Origin: Bacillota bacterium
Lineage (GTDB): Bacteria; Bacillota; Clostridia; Christensenellales; SZUA-584
Reading direction: 5' to 3'
Assembly (NCBI GenBank): GCA_023415915.1
Contig: JAEZIZ010000126.1
Location: 1-8,491 of the forward strand
Length of the DNA stretch: 8,491 nt
Shown here: piece after piece, positions 1-6,102 of the stretch
Layout of the letters: each line of letters opens with the position of its first letter
Numbering within the stretch: position 1 is the stretch's first letter
Position numbers and translations under genes: made by a program
The notes under the pieces: model-generated
What the model saw: only the letters and a program-made list of their open reading frames with translations
The model's database searches: none
What the model was told of the DNA's origin: nothing

Positions 1-470
1 TGCCGCTTAAGTTCAGGGTAAAGGCCGTCTTCGGCAGCAAAAAATACGCCAATGTCTTTTTCCTGTACCCGCTGCTCCGGGCGAAAATCGAATGGGACGG
101 GGAAGTAATGCCTACGCTCAGCATATACCTGTTTAAAAACAGGGTGTTCAAAAAGCAGCTGAAGAGAAAACACAGGAAGGACAAGCACCCATTGCTGTGG
201 CTTAAGTCCGCCGTAATAACCAACAGGAGGACGGAGGTCTGGTACGGCATGAAAAATCCTTTTGCTACGGGCATGGCGAGCGGCGTTATGGGCATAATGT
301 CGGGCTTTTTAAAGTTTGACGAGTTAAGCCTTCATCCCGATTTTTTCTCAGCGGAAGATTACGTGCGCATATCGGCGAGCGCGGAGATAACTATAGGGAA
401 TACAATATTTAATTATGTCAAAAATAAAAGAAACAAAACAAGGAGGAATAACGAATGGAACAAAGCATAA
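1..470 (+). CDS. ytfI: DUF2953 domain protein, 3' part (YtfI-like)
   Basis: The reading frame is open from base 3 and has no stop back to the window edge, so the gene is cut at its 5' end; 155 residues are visible. An internal ATG at 108 is not the start, because the frame before it reads sensibly (VFFLYPLLRAKIEWDGE). The C-terminal part carries a basic stretch (KNRVFKKQLKRKHRKDKH), then WYGMKNPFATGMASGVMGIM and a late HPDF motif followed by beta-like sequence. This matches the layout of DUF2953 proteins (B. subtilis YtfI), which in Firmicutes sit directly before ytfJ. The function of the family is not established; full-length members usually have an N-terminal membrane segment, which would lie outside the window. 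The end overlaps the next gene by 16 bases, implying cotranscription and possibly coupled translation. Family assignment rests on weak motifs plus strong context. Confidence 0.75.
   Translation, partial: PLKFRVKAVFGSKKYANVFFLYPLLRAKIEWDGEVMPTLSIYLFKNRVFKKQLKRKHRKDKHPLLWLKSAVITNRRTEVWYGMKNPFATGMASGVMGIMSGFLKFDELSLHPDFFSAEDYVRISASAEITIGNTIFNYVKNKRNKTRRNNEWNKA
441..446 (+). promoter_or_regulatory. Ribosome binding site of gerW
   Basis: A perfect AGGAGG lies 8 bases before the ATG at 455. It lies inside the end of the DUF2953 gene and fixes the gerW start despite the overlap. Confidence 0.9.
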
Positions 471-916
471 CGCAATATGTTGATACGCTGTTTACTAACA
501 TGGAGAATTTTTCCCAAAAAGACGGGCTTATAGGCAAACCGGTCACGCAGGGCGACAAGACGTTCCTGCCTGTCATGTCATTGACGCTGGGGTACGGCGG
601 AGGCGATACTCAGGCTAAAAGCAAGCAGAATACTGGCAATGCCAGCAATATGGGCGGAGGCGTAATGGGCGGAGCGCTGGGAATAGGCGCCAAACTGAGC
701 ACAGACGCCGTTATCGTAATCGACAAGGATAACGTTCTTATGGCGCCGTTAGGCGCGGCGGGCAGCATAAGCCAGGTGATAAACAAGATACCGCAGATAA
801 TAAGCAGCTTAGGTCCGCAGTCGGGCCAGCAGGGCACAGCGCAGCAAGGCCAGCAGAGCGCAGGCCAGGCGAGCCAGCAGAGCGGCTCTCAGAGCCAAGG
901 CAAGAGCATGTTTTAA
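455..916 (+). CDS. ytfJ: GerW family sporulation protein (YtfJ)
   Basis: This 153-residue protein has the family pattern: an N-terminal helix (SITQYVDTLFTNMENF), the GKPV segment near residue 27 followed by a strand (FLPVMSLTLGYGGG), a glycine-rich middle (GGGVMGGALGIGAKL, about 67-81), and the strand and loop AVIVIDKDNVLMAPL. In B. subtilis, GerW/YtfJ is made in the forespore and is needed for normal germination with some nutrients; its biochemical activity is unknown. The last 35 or so residues are a low-complexity tail of Gln, Ser and Gly, longer than the conserved core needs. The neighbouring DUF2953 gene is the usual partner. Start chosen by the perfect AGGAGG. A terminator follows 15 bases after the stop codon, so the DUF2953-gerW unit ends here. 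Confidence 0.9.
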   Translation: MEQSITQYVDTLFTNMENFSQKDGLIGKPVTQGDKTFLPVMSLTLGYGGGDTQAKSKQNTGNASNMGGGVMGGALGIGAKLSTDAVIVIDKDNVLMAPLGAAGSISQVINKIPQIISSLGPQSGQQGTAQQGQQSAGQASQQSGSQSQGKSMF

Positions 917-931
917 CGATAAACTGTCCGC

Positions 932-963
932 AAAAAGGCTGTATCTTTGGATCGGCCTTTTTT
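932..963 (+). terminator. Intrinsic terminator of the DUF2953-gerW unit
   Basis: AAAAAGGC (932-939) pairs with GCCTTTTT (955-962) around a 15-base loop, with the T run extending to 963. It begins 15 bases after the gerW stop codon. It lies immediately before the 42-bp repeat array. Confidence 0.75.
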
Positions 964-965
964 GA

Positions 966-1091
966 TACGGGGTCCCCAAAAAGCCGTGAGACTTTTTGGG
1001 GTGCAAATACGGGGTCCCCAAAAAGCCGTGAGACTTTTGAGGTGTAAATTACGGGGCCCCCAGCAAGCCGCAAGGCTTGAGGGGGCGTATA
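966..1091. repeat. Three tandem 42-bp hairpin-forming repeat units
   Basis: Units start at 966, 1008 and 1050, an exact 42-base period, each opening with TACGGGG(T/C)CCCC. Units 1 and 2 are identical over their first 31 bases; unit 3 is diverged. Unit 1 holds a perfect 10-bp stem, CCCCAAAAAG (974-983) with CTTTTTGGGG (992-1001), and an 8-base loop. Unit 3 folds in the same register as CCCC...GGGG plus CAAGCC/GGCTTG with a GCAA loop, keeping pairing although bases changed. The array fills the gap between the gerW terminator and the ymaF stop codon. No T run follows the stems, so they are not classical terminators. Related copies occur at 2899-2940 and, decayed, at 3918-3953. The family is not one I can name with certainty. 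Confidence 0.9.
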
Positions 1092-1391
1092 TTATTCTCC
1101 CAGCACGAAAGTCGTACCGCTCATAGGATGGTCGTGGCCGCGTACAAAGCCTGTAACGCCCGAATAAAAATGATAATGCTTATATCGCGCCCTGTCGACA
1201 TATACGGGGCCCTCCGATATCATACGGTAGGGGTGCGAATGGCCGTCGTTTACCGTTGTCTGCCCCGCTATGGTATGCGTATGTCCGGGCACATTAGGGC
1301 TCGCGCTTGAGATGCCCGAAAACAAATGTACATGGCCGTCGACAAAAACGGTGACGCCTTTATATTCGTGCCTATGGAGTTCGTCAGGCAA
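1092..1391 (-). CDS. ymaF: YmaF family histidine-rich protein
   Basis: The 99-residue product has six His-x-His pairs (residues 6/8, 20/22, 37/39, 51/53, 72/74 and 86/88), four of them as GHxH, spaced by short Gly/Thr/Ser segments such as FSGISS, IAGQTT and YSGVTG. This is the pattern of the YmaF family of Bacillus and Clostridia, whose role is unknown; the regular HxH pairs suggest metal binding, which is inference. There is no signal peptide or membrane segment. The start is TTG at 1391: an in-frame TGA lies just upstream, and AAGGAG sits 10 bases before it. It follows murC by 82 bases on the same strand and may be read from the murC promoter. Its ribosome binding site lies in an inverted repeat (see 1401-1448). 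The stop codon abuts the repeat array. Confidence 0.85.
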   Translation of the reverse strand: MPDELHRHEYKGVTVFVDGHVHLFSGISSASPNVPGHTHTIAGQTTVNDGHSHPYRMISEGPVYVDRARYKHYHFYSGVTGFVRGHDHPMSGTTFVLGE

Positions 1392-1400
1392 AACAAATCA

Positions 1401-1448
1401 GCTCCTTGCTTTATTATACGTTCATGTACGCATATTGCTACAAGGAGC
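1401..1448 (-). promoter_or_regulatory. Inverted repeat burying the ymaF ribosome binding site
   Basis: GCTCCTTG (1401-1408) and CAAGGAGC (1441-1448) are perfect 8-base inverted copies. In the minus-strand RNA the ymaF Shine-Dalgarno AAGGAG (1407-1402) falls wholly in the 3' arm and would pair with the 5' arm. Inside, TATACGT (1415-1421) and ACGCATA (1428-1434) give a second stem with one mismatch and a 6-base loop, separated from the outer stem by a symmetric 6x6 internal loop. The structure is seen in the sequence; a role in controlling ymaF translation, or as a weak terminator after murC (the 3' side runs TGATTTGTTTT), is inference. Confidence 0.65.
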
Positions 1449-1473
1449 GCCGCTGCCGAAGACTTGGAAAGGT

Positions 1474-2838
1474 TTATAAAAGTTTTTTCGTTTCGTTGTT
1501 GACGCTGCCCGAACCAAGCGTAATAACGACGTCGCCGGGCGAGGCGTGCTGTTCAAGATATGCGTTTATCTCTTCAAAAGTGGGTATGTACATGCACGGC
1601 GAGTGCCTGGATATAGCGTCCACAAGGTCGCGCGCGTGTATTTCGCCCTTGTCAACGTCACGGCCCGGGTATATGTCGGGCACGAGCACCATGTCCGCGT
1701 ATTTAAAGCTTACGGCGTACTTGTCTTTAAGCGTCTTGGCGCGCGTATAAGAGTTGCACTGGAACACCACCCAAAGCTTTTTGTGCGGATATTTGGACGC
1801 AGCCTCGAGGCAGGCCTGTATCTCGCTGGGGTGATGGGCGAAATCGTGTATTATCTCCACGCCGTTTTTAGAGCCCATGTGCTCGAACCTGCGCCCCGCG
1901 AGATGGTATTCCTTCAGCGCATCCGCCATGCATTCGGGCTTTAAGCCGAACACCTCGCTGCATACCGTTATTGCGGCGAGCGCGTTGGCCATGTTGTGCT
2001 TGCCCACGACGGAGAGAGATATCCTTGCGCTGCCCTTTGGCGTTATTACGTCGAACGACGGGCAGCCGCCTTCGTCGTACTCGATATTCGCGGCTGTATA
2101 GTCGGCGTTCTCAAAGCCGTAGGTGACGACCTTGCGCCCGCATTCCTTTGCAAGCTTTACGGTTAGCGGGTCGTGCGCGTAGATAAACAATTCACCGTTT
2201 TCGGGCAGAAGCGATACAAAGCGCCCAAATGCACCGTATATTTCGTCTATGCTCTTGTAATAATCGAGATGGTCGTCGTCGATGTTGTTTACTAGTATGT
2301 GCGTGGGGCGAAGGTCAAGGAAGCTTTCCACGTATTCGCACGCTTCGGTAAGGAACGCCGGGTAGTTGCCTACTGCGACGCCGCCGCCTAAAAAATCCAC
2401 CATGCCCCCTATGTGTACGGTCAAATCTATGCCGCAGTCGCGCAGTATCAGCGCGGTCATAGAAGTTATCGTAGTCTTGCCGTGGCAGCCCGCTATGCCT
2501 ATGACGGTCTCATACTGCCTGCTTATTAGCCCTAAAAGCTCCGCTCTTGTAAGCATCGGAAGGCCCAGCTCCTTTGCGCGGGCGAATTCGGGGTTATGAG
2601 GCTTTATTGCCGCCGAGTATATAACGAGCGAAGCGTCGCCTATATTTTCGGCGCGGTGCCCTATTACAAAAGGTATGCCTTCGCTTTCCAGCTTCTTAGT
2701 GAAAGCCGATTCGTTTATATCGCTGCCCTTGGGATTATAACCTAAATTCTTAAGTATGACTGCAAGCCCGCTCATACTGCATCCGCCGATGCCTATGAAA
2801 TGAATGCTTTTATCTTTGAACTGCTGCAAATCCACCAT
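1474..2838 (-). CDS. murC: UDP-N-acetylmuramate--L-alanine ligase (MurC)
   Basis: MurC is the cytoplasmic ATP-dependent ligase that adds L-alanine to UDP-MurNAc, the first amino acid of the peptidoglycan stem peptide. The 454-residue product has the three Mur domains: an N-terminal nucleotide-sugar fold with GIGGCSMSGLA (16-26), an ATPase domain with the P-loop GCHGKTT (117-123) and the NNIDDDHLDYYKSID segment, and a C-terminal domain with HDFAHHPSEI and FQCNSYTRAKT. Length is normal. The frame extends upstream to a GTG at 2877, but ATG 2838 is preferred because AGAGGT lies just before it and family similarity begins at the IHFIGIGG segment. It is divergent from purR with its own promoter, and ymaF follows. 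Position 118 is Cys where Thr is usual in the MurC P-loop. Confidence 0.94.
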   Translation of the reverse strand: MVDLQQFKDKSIHFIGIGGCSMSGLAVILKNLGYNPKGSDINESAFTKKLESEGIPFVIGHRAENIGDASLVIYSAAIKPHNPEFARAKELGLPMLTRAELLGLISRQYETVIGIAGCHGKTTITSMTALILRDCGIDLTVHIGGMVDFLGGGVAVGNYPAFLTEACEYVESFLDLRPTHILVNNIDDDHLDYYKSIDEIYGAFGRFVSLLPENGELFIYAHDPLTVKLAKECGRKVVTYGFENADYTAANIEYDEGGCPSFDVITPKGSARISLSVVGKHNMANALAAITVCSEVFGLKPECMADALKEYHLAGRRFEHMGSKNGVEIIHDFAHHPSEIQACLEAASKYPHKKLWVVFQCNSYTRAKTLKDKYAVSFKYADMVLVPDIYPGRDVDKGEIHARDLVDAISRHSPCMYIPTFEEINAYLEQHASPGDVVITLGSGSVNNETKKLL

Positions 2839-2842
2839 AATT

Positions 2843-2848
2843 ACCTCT
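2843..2848 (-). promoter_or_regulatory. Ribosome binding site selecting the murC start
   Basis: On the minus strand AGAGGT is followed by AATT and the ATG at 2838. The longer GTG candidate at 2877 has no comparable site, so this decides the start. Confidence 0.7.
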
Positions 2849-2898
2849 TTTATTATGCCGTCCTTAAGTGCGGGCACTGATGATGTTGACAGCGCTCA

Positions 2899-2940
2899 TA
2901 AAGGGTTCCCAGCGAGGCGCGGGGCTTGCCAGGGTATGTA
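2899..2940. repeat. Dispersed copy of the 42-bp hairpin repeat
   Basis: This 42-base stretch aligns without gaps to unit 3 of the array at 1050-1091: TAAAGGGTTCCCAGCGAG against TACGGGGCCCCCAGCAAG, then GGCTTG in common and a shared end rich in GTATA. It folds in the same register: CCC/GGG-type outer pairs, then GCGAG (2912-2916) with CTTGC (2925-2929). It lies between murC and purR, inside the inferred 5' leader of murC. Confidence 0.7.
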
Positions 2941-2995
2941 TATAAGCGCCGCCGCACAAACTTTCAAAAATCATCTTTAAGTACGTGCGTATTGC

Positions 2996-3025
2996 ATTAT
3001 ACTCCAACAAGCATGCCAATATCAA
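2996..3025 (-). promoter_or_regulatory. Sigma-A promoter of murC
   Basis: On the minus strand there is a -35 TTGATA (3025-3020, five of six consensus bases), an 18-base spacer and a perfect -10 TATAAT (3001-2996). Transcription would start near 2989, giving a leader of about 150 bases before the murC ATG that contains the 42-bp repeat copy. Confidence 0.75.
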
Positions 3026-3043
3026 TAAAAAGGTGCTCCGCTA

Positions 3044-3072
3044 TTTAAAAATACAATAAAAAAACCTATAAT
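3044..3072 (+). promoter_or_regulatory. Sigma-A promoter of purR
   Basis: A -35 TTTAAA (3044-3049, four of six consensus bases), a 17-base spacer and a perfect -10 TATAAT (3067-3072) predict a start of transcription near 3079. This makes an ATG at 3078 unusable and supports the start at 3102. The -35 boxes of this and the murC promoter are only 18 bases apart, so regulation of one could affect the other. Confidence 0.75.
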
Positions 3073-3091
3073 ATTATATGAAAAAACATGC

Positions 3092-3096
3092 GGAGG
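3092..3096 (+). promoter_or_regulatory. Ribosome binding site selecting the purR start
   Basis: GGAGG lies 5 bases before the ATG at 3102. It is downstream of the alternative in-frame ATG at 3078, so it selects the shorter protein. Confidence 0.85.
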
Positions 3097-3101
3097 TGCA
3101 C

Positions 3102-3908
3102 ATGGAAAAAACCGACAGAAAAACAAGGATGGCGGCCATTACATCGATGCTCGTCAAAAACCCCTCTAAGTCCTTTCCGCTTAATACTTTTTGTGAGATG
3201 TTCGGCGCAGCGAAGTCAACGATAAGCGAAGACATCTCTATGATACGCGATACGCTCGCCGCTTTCGGGCAGGGCGATGTCGAAGTCGCGATAGGCGCGA
3301 CCGGCGGAGTCAAGTATATACCCACAGTAAGCGCGGAAGCGAAAGAATCCGTATTAAAAGAAGTCGCAAAAAAGCTCTCCGATCCGTCAAGGATACTGCC
3401 GGGAGGTTATATCTATACCGTGGATATATTCTCCGATCCGAAATATGTGTGCGCTATGGCGGAAATACTCGCCGGCATGTTCGTAAGGACAAACCCCGAT
3501 TTTGTAGTGACCGTAGAAACAAAGGGCGTGGCGCTCGCATTCGAGGTGGCAAGAGCGCTCGGCAAACCGCTCGTAATAGCGCGCAGCGATTCGATAATAA
3601 CCGAAGGTTCGGCAGTCACTATAAACTATATGACGGGCATATCGAGAAGGATAAGAACGATGTCCATATCGAGGCGCGCGCTGCGCTCGGGCCAGAAGGC
3701 GCTGCTAATAGACGACTTCATATCGGGCGGCGGTACGCTGCACGCGCTGTGCGGCATGATGAAGGAACTCTCGATAACCGTAGTGGGCTGCGGCGTTGCG
3801 ATAGCCACGCGGGCGCCCGAAAGAAAGCGCGTAGACACGTATAAGGCGCTGCTGCTGGTGGAAGACGTGGATACGGCGGCCGAGAAAATAGTGATAAGGC
3901 CTGTCTGA
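3102..3908 (+). CDS. purR: Purine operon repressor PurR (Bacillus type)
   Basis: PurR of this type represses purine synthesis and transport genes and is released from DNA by PRPP. The 268-residue protein shows both halves of the family: an N-terminal winged helix with the recognition segment AAKSTISEDI (about 36-45) and a phosphoribosyltransferase-like domain beginning after the LPGGYIYTVDI segment. The PRPP-binding loop LLIDDFISGGGTL is at 201-213, with the two Asp residues at 204-205 intact. The segments GGVKYIP, ARSDSIITEGS, INYMTG and RTMSISRRAL also match B. subtilis PurR closely. ATG 3102 is chosen over 3078 on the ribosome binding site and promoter. It is divergent from murC and has no partner gene behind it here; spoVG and glmU, often neighbours in related bacteria, are absent. 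I found no clear PurR-box pair upstream. Confidence 0.95.
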   Translation: MEKTDRKTRMAAITSMLVKNPSKSFPLNTFCEMFGAAKSTISEDISMIRDTLAAFGQGDVEVAIGATGGVKYIPTVSAEAKESVLKEVAKKLSDPSRILPGGYIYTVDIFSDPKYVCAMAEILAGMFVRTNPDFVVTVETKGVALAFEVARALGKPLVIARSDSIITEGSAVTINYMTGISRRIRTMSISRRALRSGQKALLIDDFISGGGTLHALCGMMKELSITVVGCGVAIATRAPERKRVDTYKALLLVEDVDTAAEKIVIRPV

Positions 3909-3917
3909 CGGGTTAAG

Positions 3918-3953
3918 TAGGGGCCCCCGGTAAGTCAGTCGGGTGAATATATA
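3918..3953. repeat. Decayed copy of the 42-bp repeat
   Basis: It begins TAGGGGCCCCCGGTAAGTC, close to the TACGGGGCCCCCAGCAAGCC opening of unit 3, and ends GGGTGAATATATA, like the end of the 2899-2940 copy, with the middle shortened. It sits between the convergent ends of purR and the glycerol-1-phosphate dehydrogenase gene. Only a short CCCG/CGGG stem remains. No clear terminator for either flanking gene is visible in 3909-4011. Confidence 0.4.
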
Positions 3954-4011
3954 ATTAAGAGCCTTAGCGCATCGCAAAACTTATCAGAACAACGGACCTT
4001 TATAATATGCC

Positions 4012-5373
4012 TTAAAGCGTGGGCTCCGTTTCGAGTATCCTTTCGGCGGCCTGCTCAAAAAGGCCGAGTGCGTCGAGCGCTTTAGCCACGTTGTACCTCG
4101 GGCGGAAGTCCTTCGCGGCGAACAGCGTTTTTCGGAGCATATCTGTGCCAAGGCCCGCTTTGGCGGCGCTCGCCGGTGCTCCGAAAAGCTCGAACGTCTT
4201 AATTATATCCCTGTAGCCCGGAAGGCTTTCGCATTGCAGTCTGTACTCCTCGAAAAAGCCCAATATTTTTTCTATGTGCTTCTCCTGCTCCGGCCATTCG
4301 AGATACCAATACTTGTTGGTGGCCATTACCTCTTCACCCACGCCCGGAGGATAATAGGACTTTATCCGGGCGGCTTGCTGCTCTTTCGATATGCGGCGCG
4401 ATTTAATAATTTCTTTATCCAATTTCGACAAGTCGGCGTTTTTTAGCGCGTCATGGAATATCAGAGCATAAACAAGGCCGAGCCCCGCGCCTGTGCCGTG
4501 CGGTATATGGGGCGTGCCGTACGCTATATGCGACATATCCCAAAAGTGCGCCATGTTGTGCTCGATCGACGAGACTGGGCGGGTATCGCCCACTATCAGT
4601 ATGGAAAAACCGCCGAGTATAAGCGCTTCTATAAGCGCTTCCGCGCCTTTTTCGGTGCGCTTTGCTATATCCTCGATGTTGGACGAAGCGGTATCAAGCG
4701 CTGTGGTCACTAGGCTCTCGCACAGCGGGCAGTACGTTTCTCCGATTACTGCATGGCCTAGCCGCCAGTCGACTAGCACGTTGTATTTGGCGAACATATC
4801 GCCTACGCCCGACGCTTGCATGTCCATAGGCGCGGACGCTATTACGGCGGGGTCGAACATAAGCAGCCTTGCGGCCTTGCCGTATACCGTCTTTTTTATA
4901 CCGCCGATTATCATTGCCGATGTGACGGACGTGTAGGCGTCCATCGAAGCAGCTGTGCCGAACACGGCGAACGGAAGCCCGGAAAGCACGGCGGCGCGGC
5001 GCGTAAGATCGGTAATAACGCCCGAGCCCACGCCGAGCAGAAAATCTGCGCCCGCAGCGGCGGAGAGTATGTATTCCGCGTTTTCGGGCGTAGGTTCGAC
5101 GCTGCTGCCAGTAAGCACGCAAGTTTTGCACGAATACCCCGCTCCCTTAAGGCGGGCTGCGATGCGCTCCGCCGCGATATCGTATGTTACCTGGTCGGCT
5201 ACGACAAGCACATGCCTGCCAAGCCCCGCTTTGGCGGCATAATCGGGGCAGCCGTCCGCAAGGCCGCGTTTTATATAAATATCAAGGTCGGGAATGTTGT
5301 GTTCGTATTCACAATCGCATTGTAAATTGGCAAGCGAGAGCTTGCCGTCTTGTTTTATTATGTCGACGTGCAT
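4012..5373 (-). CDS. egsA: sn-glycerol-1-phosphate dehydrogenase (AraM/EgsA family)
   Basis: This family reduces dihydroxyacetone phosphate to sn-glycerol-1-phosphate with NAD(P)H, in an iron-alcohol-dehydrogenase fold. The 453-residue protein has the nucleotide-binding GVGSGVITDLTRRAA (114-128), the substrate-side AVFGTAASMDAYTS (136-149), and predicted metal ligands Asp192 (GVGDMFAKYN), His272 (SSIEHNMAHFWDM) and His292 (IPHGTGAG). It is longer than B. subtilis AraM (about 390), mainly through its C-terminal helical part. In Bacillus the product feeds heptaprenylglyceryl phosphate synthesis by PcrB; no such gene is here, so the fate of the product is unknown. It starts at ATG 5373 with AAAGGA 7 bases before, 30 bases after the methyltransferase gene, probably in one operon. 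A related polyol dehydrogenase activity cannot be excluded. Confidence 0.87.
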   Translation of the reverse strand: MHVDIIKQDGKLSLANLQCDCEYEHNIPDLDIYIKRGLADGCPDYAAKAGLGRHVLVVADQVTYDIAAERIAARLKGAGYSCKTCVLTGSSVEPTPENAEYILSAAAGADFLLGVGSGVITDLTRRAAVLSGLPFAVFGTAASMDAYTSVTSAMIIGGIKKTVYGKAARLLMFDPAVIASAPMDMQASGVGDMFAKYNVLVDWRLGHAVIGETYCPLCESLVTTALDTASSNIEDIAKRTEKGAEALIEALILGGFSILIVGDTRPVSSIEHNMAHFWDMSHIAYGTPHIPHGTGAGLGLVYALIFHDALKNADLSKLDKEIIKSRRISKEQQAARIKSYYPPGVGEEVMATNKYWYLEWPEQEKHIEKILGFFEEYRLQCESLPGYRDIIKTFELFGAPASAAKAGLGTDMLRKTLFAAKDFRPRYNVAKALDALGLFEQAAERILETEPTL

Positions 5374-5403
5374 AATGAATTCCTTTCAGGTCCGTCTGTA
5401 AGA

Positions 5404-6102
5404 TTATATATCAACTTCAGGGTATTTAAATGCATTTTTCAAGCGACGCTGCTTCCGGGCAACTATTATAGTCGTAGCGCCCTTGCGCCATACCATTTCC
5501 ACTGAGCTGAACCCCGCGCCTTTAATCAGCGTAAGCTGATTTTGTATGGTGCACGGCGTGTCTATATGCAAGAGCTCTCCGTCCCCAATGCCCAGCTCGC
5601 CGCGCATGCGCCGCGCTTCTTCAAACAAGCGATCTTCTTCGTATTGATCCTTAACCATGTAATCGCACTCTATGTATACGCCAAAAGGCTTAAGCGCCGC
5701 GCAGACCCTTGCGTACAGCCCTGACTTTTGCTCGTGAGTAAAATGGTGCAGCGTCTGGCATGATACCGCCGCGTCGAATGCCGCTATGCCGAAGTCATAC
5801 TTGAAGTAATCGGCGTTGATAAGCCTAAGCCGCCCGCCGGGGTATTTCTGCTCAAGCCTTGTCAGCATGGCTTTTGTTATATCTATTCCCGTTACGTCTA
5901 TCGACGGATTTCTTTTGAATATAAAGCCAAGCTCCAGCCCGGTGCCGCAGCCTAAGTCCAGGAGCGTTTGCGCCCCTTCCGGCAGCAGTGAGGCTACGCG
6001 CTCATAGCCCTCGCGGCAGCCCTCGACTTCATGGAGCATATGCTCGTCGTATTCTTCCAACCTTGCGGTAAAAAAGCCGCCCATGTTCTCTGGCTGCGTC
6101 AT
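5404..6102 (-). CDS. Class I SAM-dependent methyltransferase
   Basis: The 232-residue protein has a Rossmann-type methyltransferase core: motif I LLDLGCGTG (47-55) for SAM binding, the acidic residue Asp74 in VTGIDITKAML, the NADYFKYD segment near 97-103, and SCQTLHHF (114-121) as motif IV-like. The C-terminal part (HIDTPCTIQNQLTLIKGAGF) resembles small-molecule methyltransferases of the UbiE/Methyltransf_25 type. The substrate cannot be told from the sequence. Its ATG overlaps the stop of the GNAT gene in ATGA, and AAAGGA lies 6 bases upstream, pointing to coupled translation. The dehydrogenase gene follows after 30 bases. It ends with a basic tail (RKQRRLKNAFKY). Confidence 0.87.
   Translation of the reverse strand: MTQPENMGGFFTARLEEYDEHMLHEVEGCREGYERVASLLPEGAQTLLDLGCGTGLELGFIFKRNPSIDVTGIDITKAMLTRLEQKYPGGRLRLINADYFKYDFGIAAFDAAVSCQTLHHFTHEQKSGLYARVCAALKPFGVYIECDYMVKDQYEEDRLFEEARRMRGELGIGDGELLHIDTPCTIQNQLTLIKGAGFSSVEMVWRKGATTIIVARKQRRLKNAFKYPEVDI

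Noticed and set aside
738..1073. Minus-strand open frame with the repeated peptide KVSRLFGDPV
   Set aside because: It reads through the 42-bp repeat (42 is a multiple of 3, so frames stay open) and into the antisense of gerW; it has no ribosome binding site and the peptide repeat is a by-product of the DNA repeat.
966..1091. The tandem units as a CRISPR array
   Set aside because: There are no unique spacers: the whole 42-base period is repeated, the units diverge from each other, and no cas genes are nearby.
1413..1443. TATAAT on the minus strand just before ymaF as its promoter
   Set aside because: The best -35 (TTGTAG) is 19 bases away with three of six matches, and transcription would start inside the Shine-Dalgarno sequence, leaving no usable leader.
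2839..2877. GTG at 2877 as the murC start
   Set aside because: It would add 13 residues without family similarity and lacks a ribosome binding site, while ATG 2838 has AGAGGT at good spacing.
4618..4641. Two AAGCGCTT palindromes close together
   Set aside because: They lie within the dehydrogenase coding sequence and are explained by its codons (Glu-Ala-Leu-Ile repeated).
4816..5325. 169-codon open frame antisense to the dehydrogenase gene
   Set aside because: Shadow of a well-supported gene in codon-biased GC-rich sequence; Arg/His/Cys-rich product with no recognisable domain.
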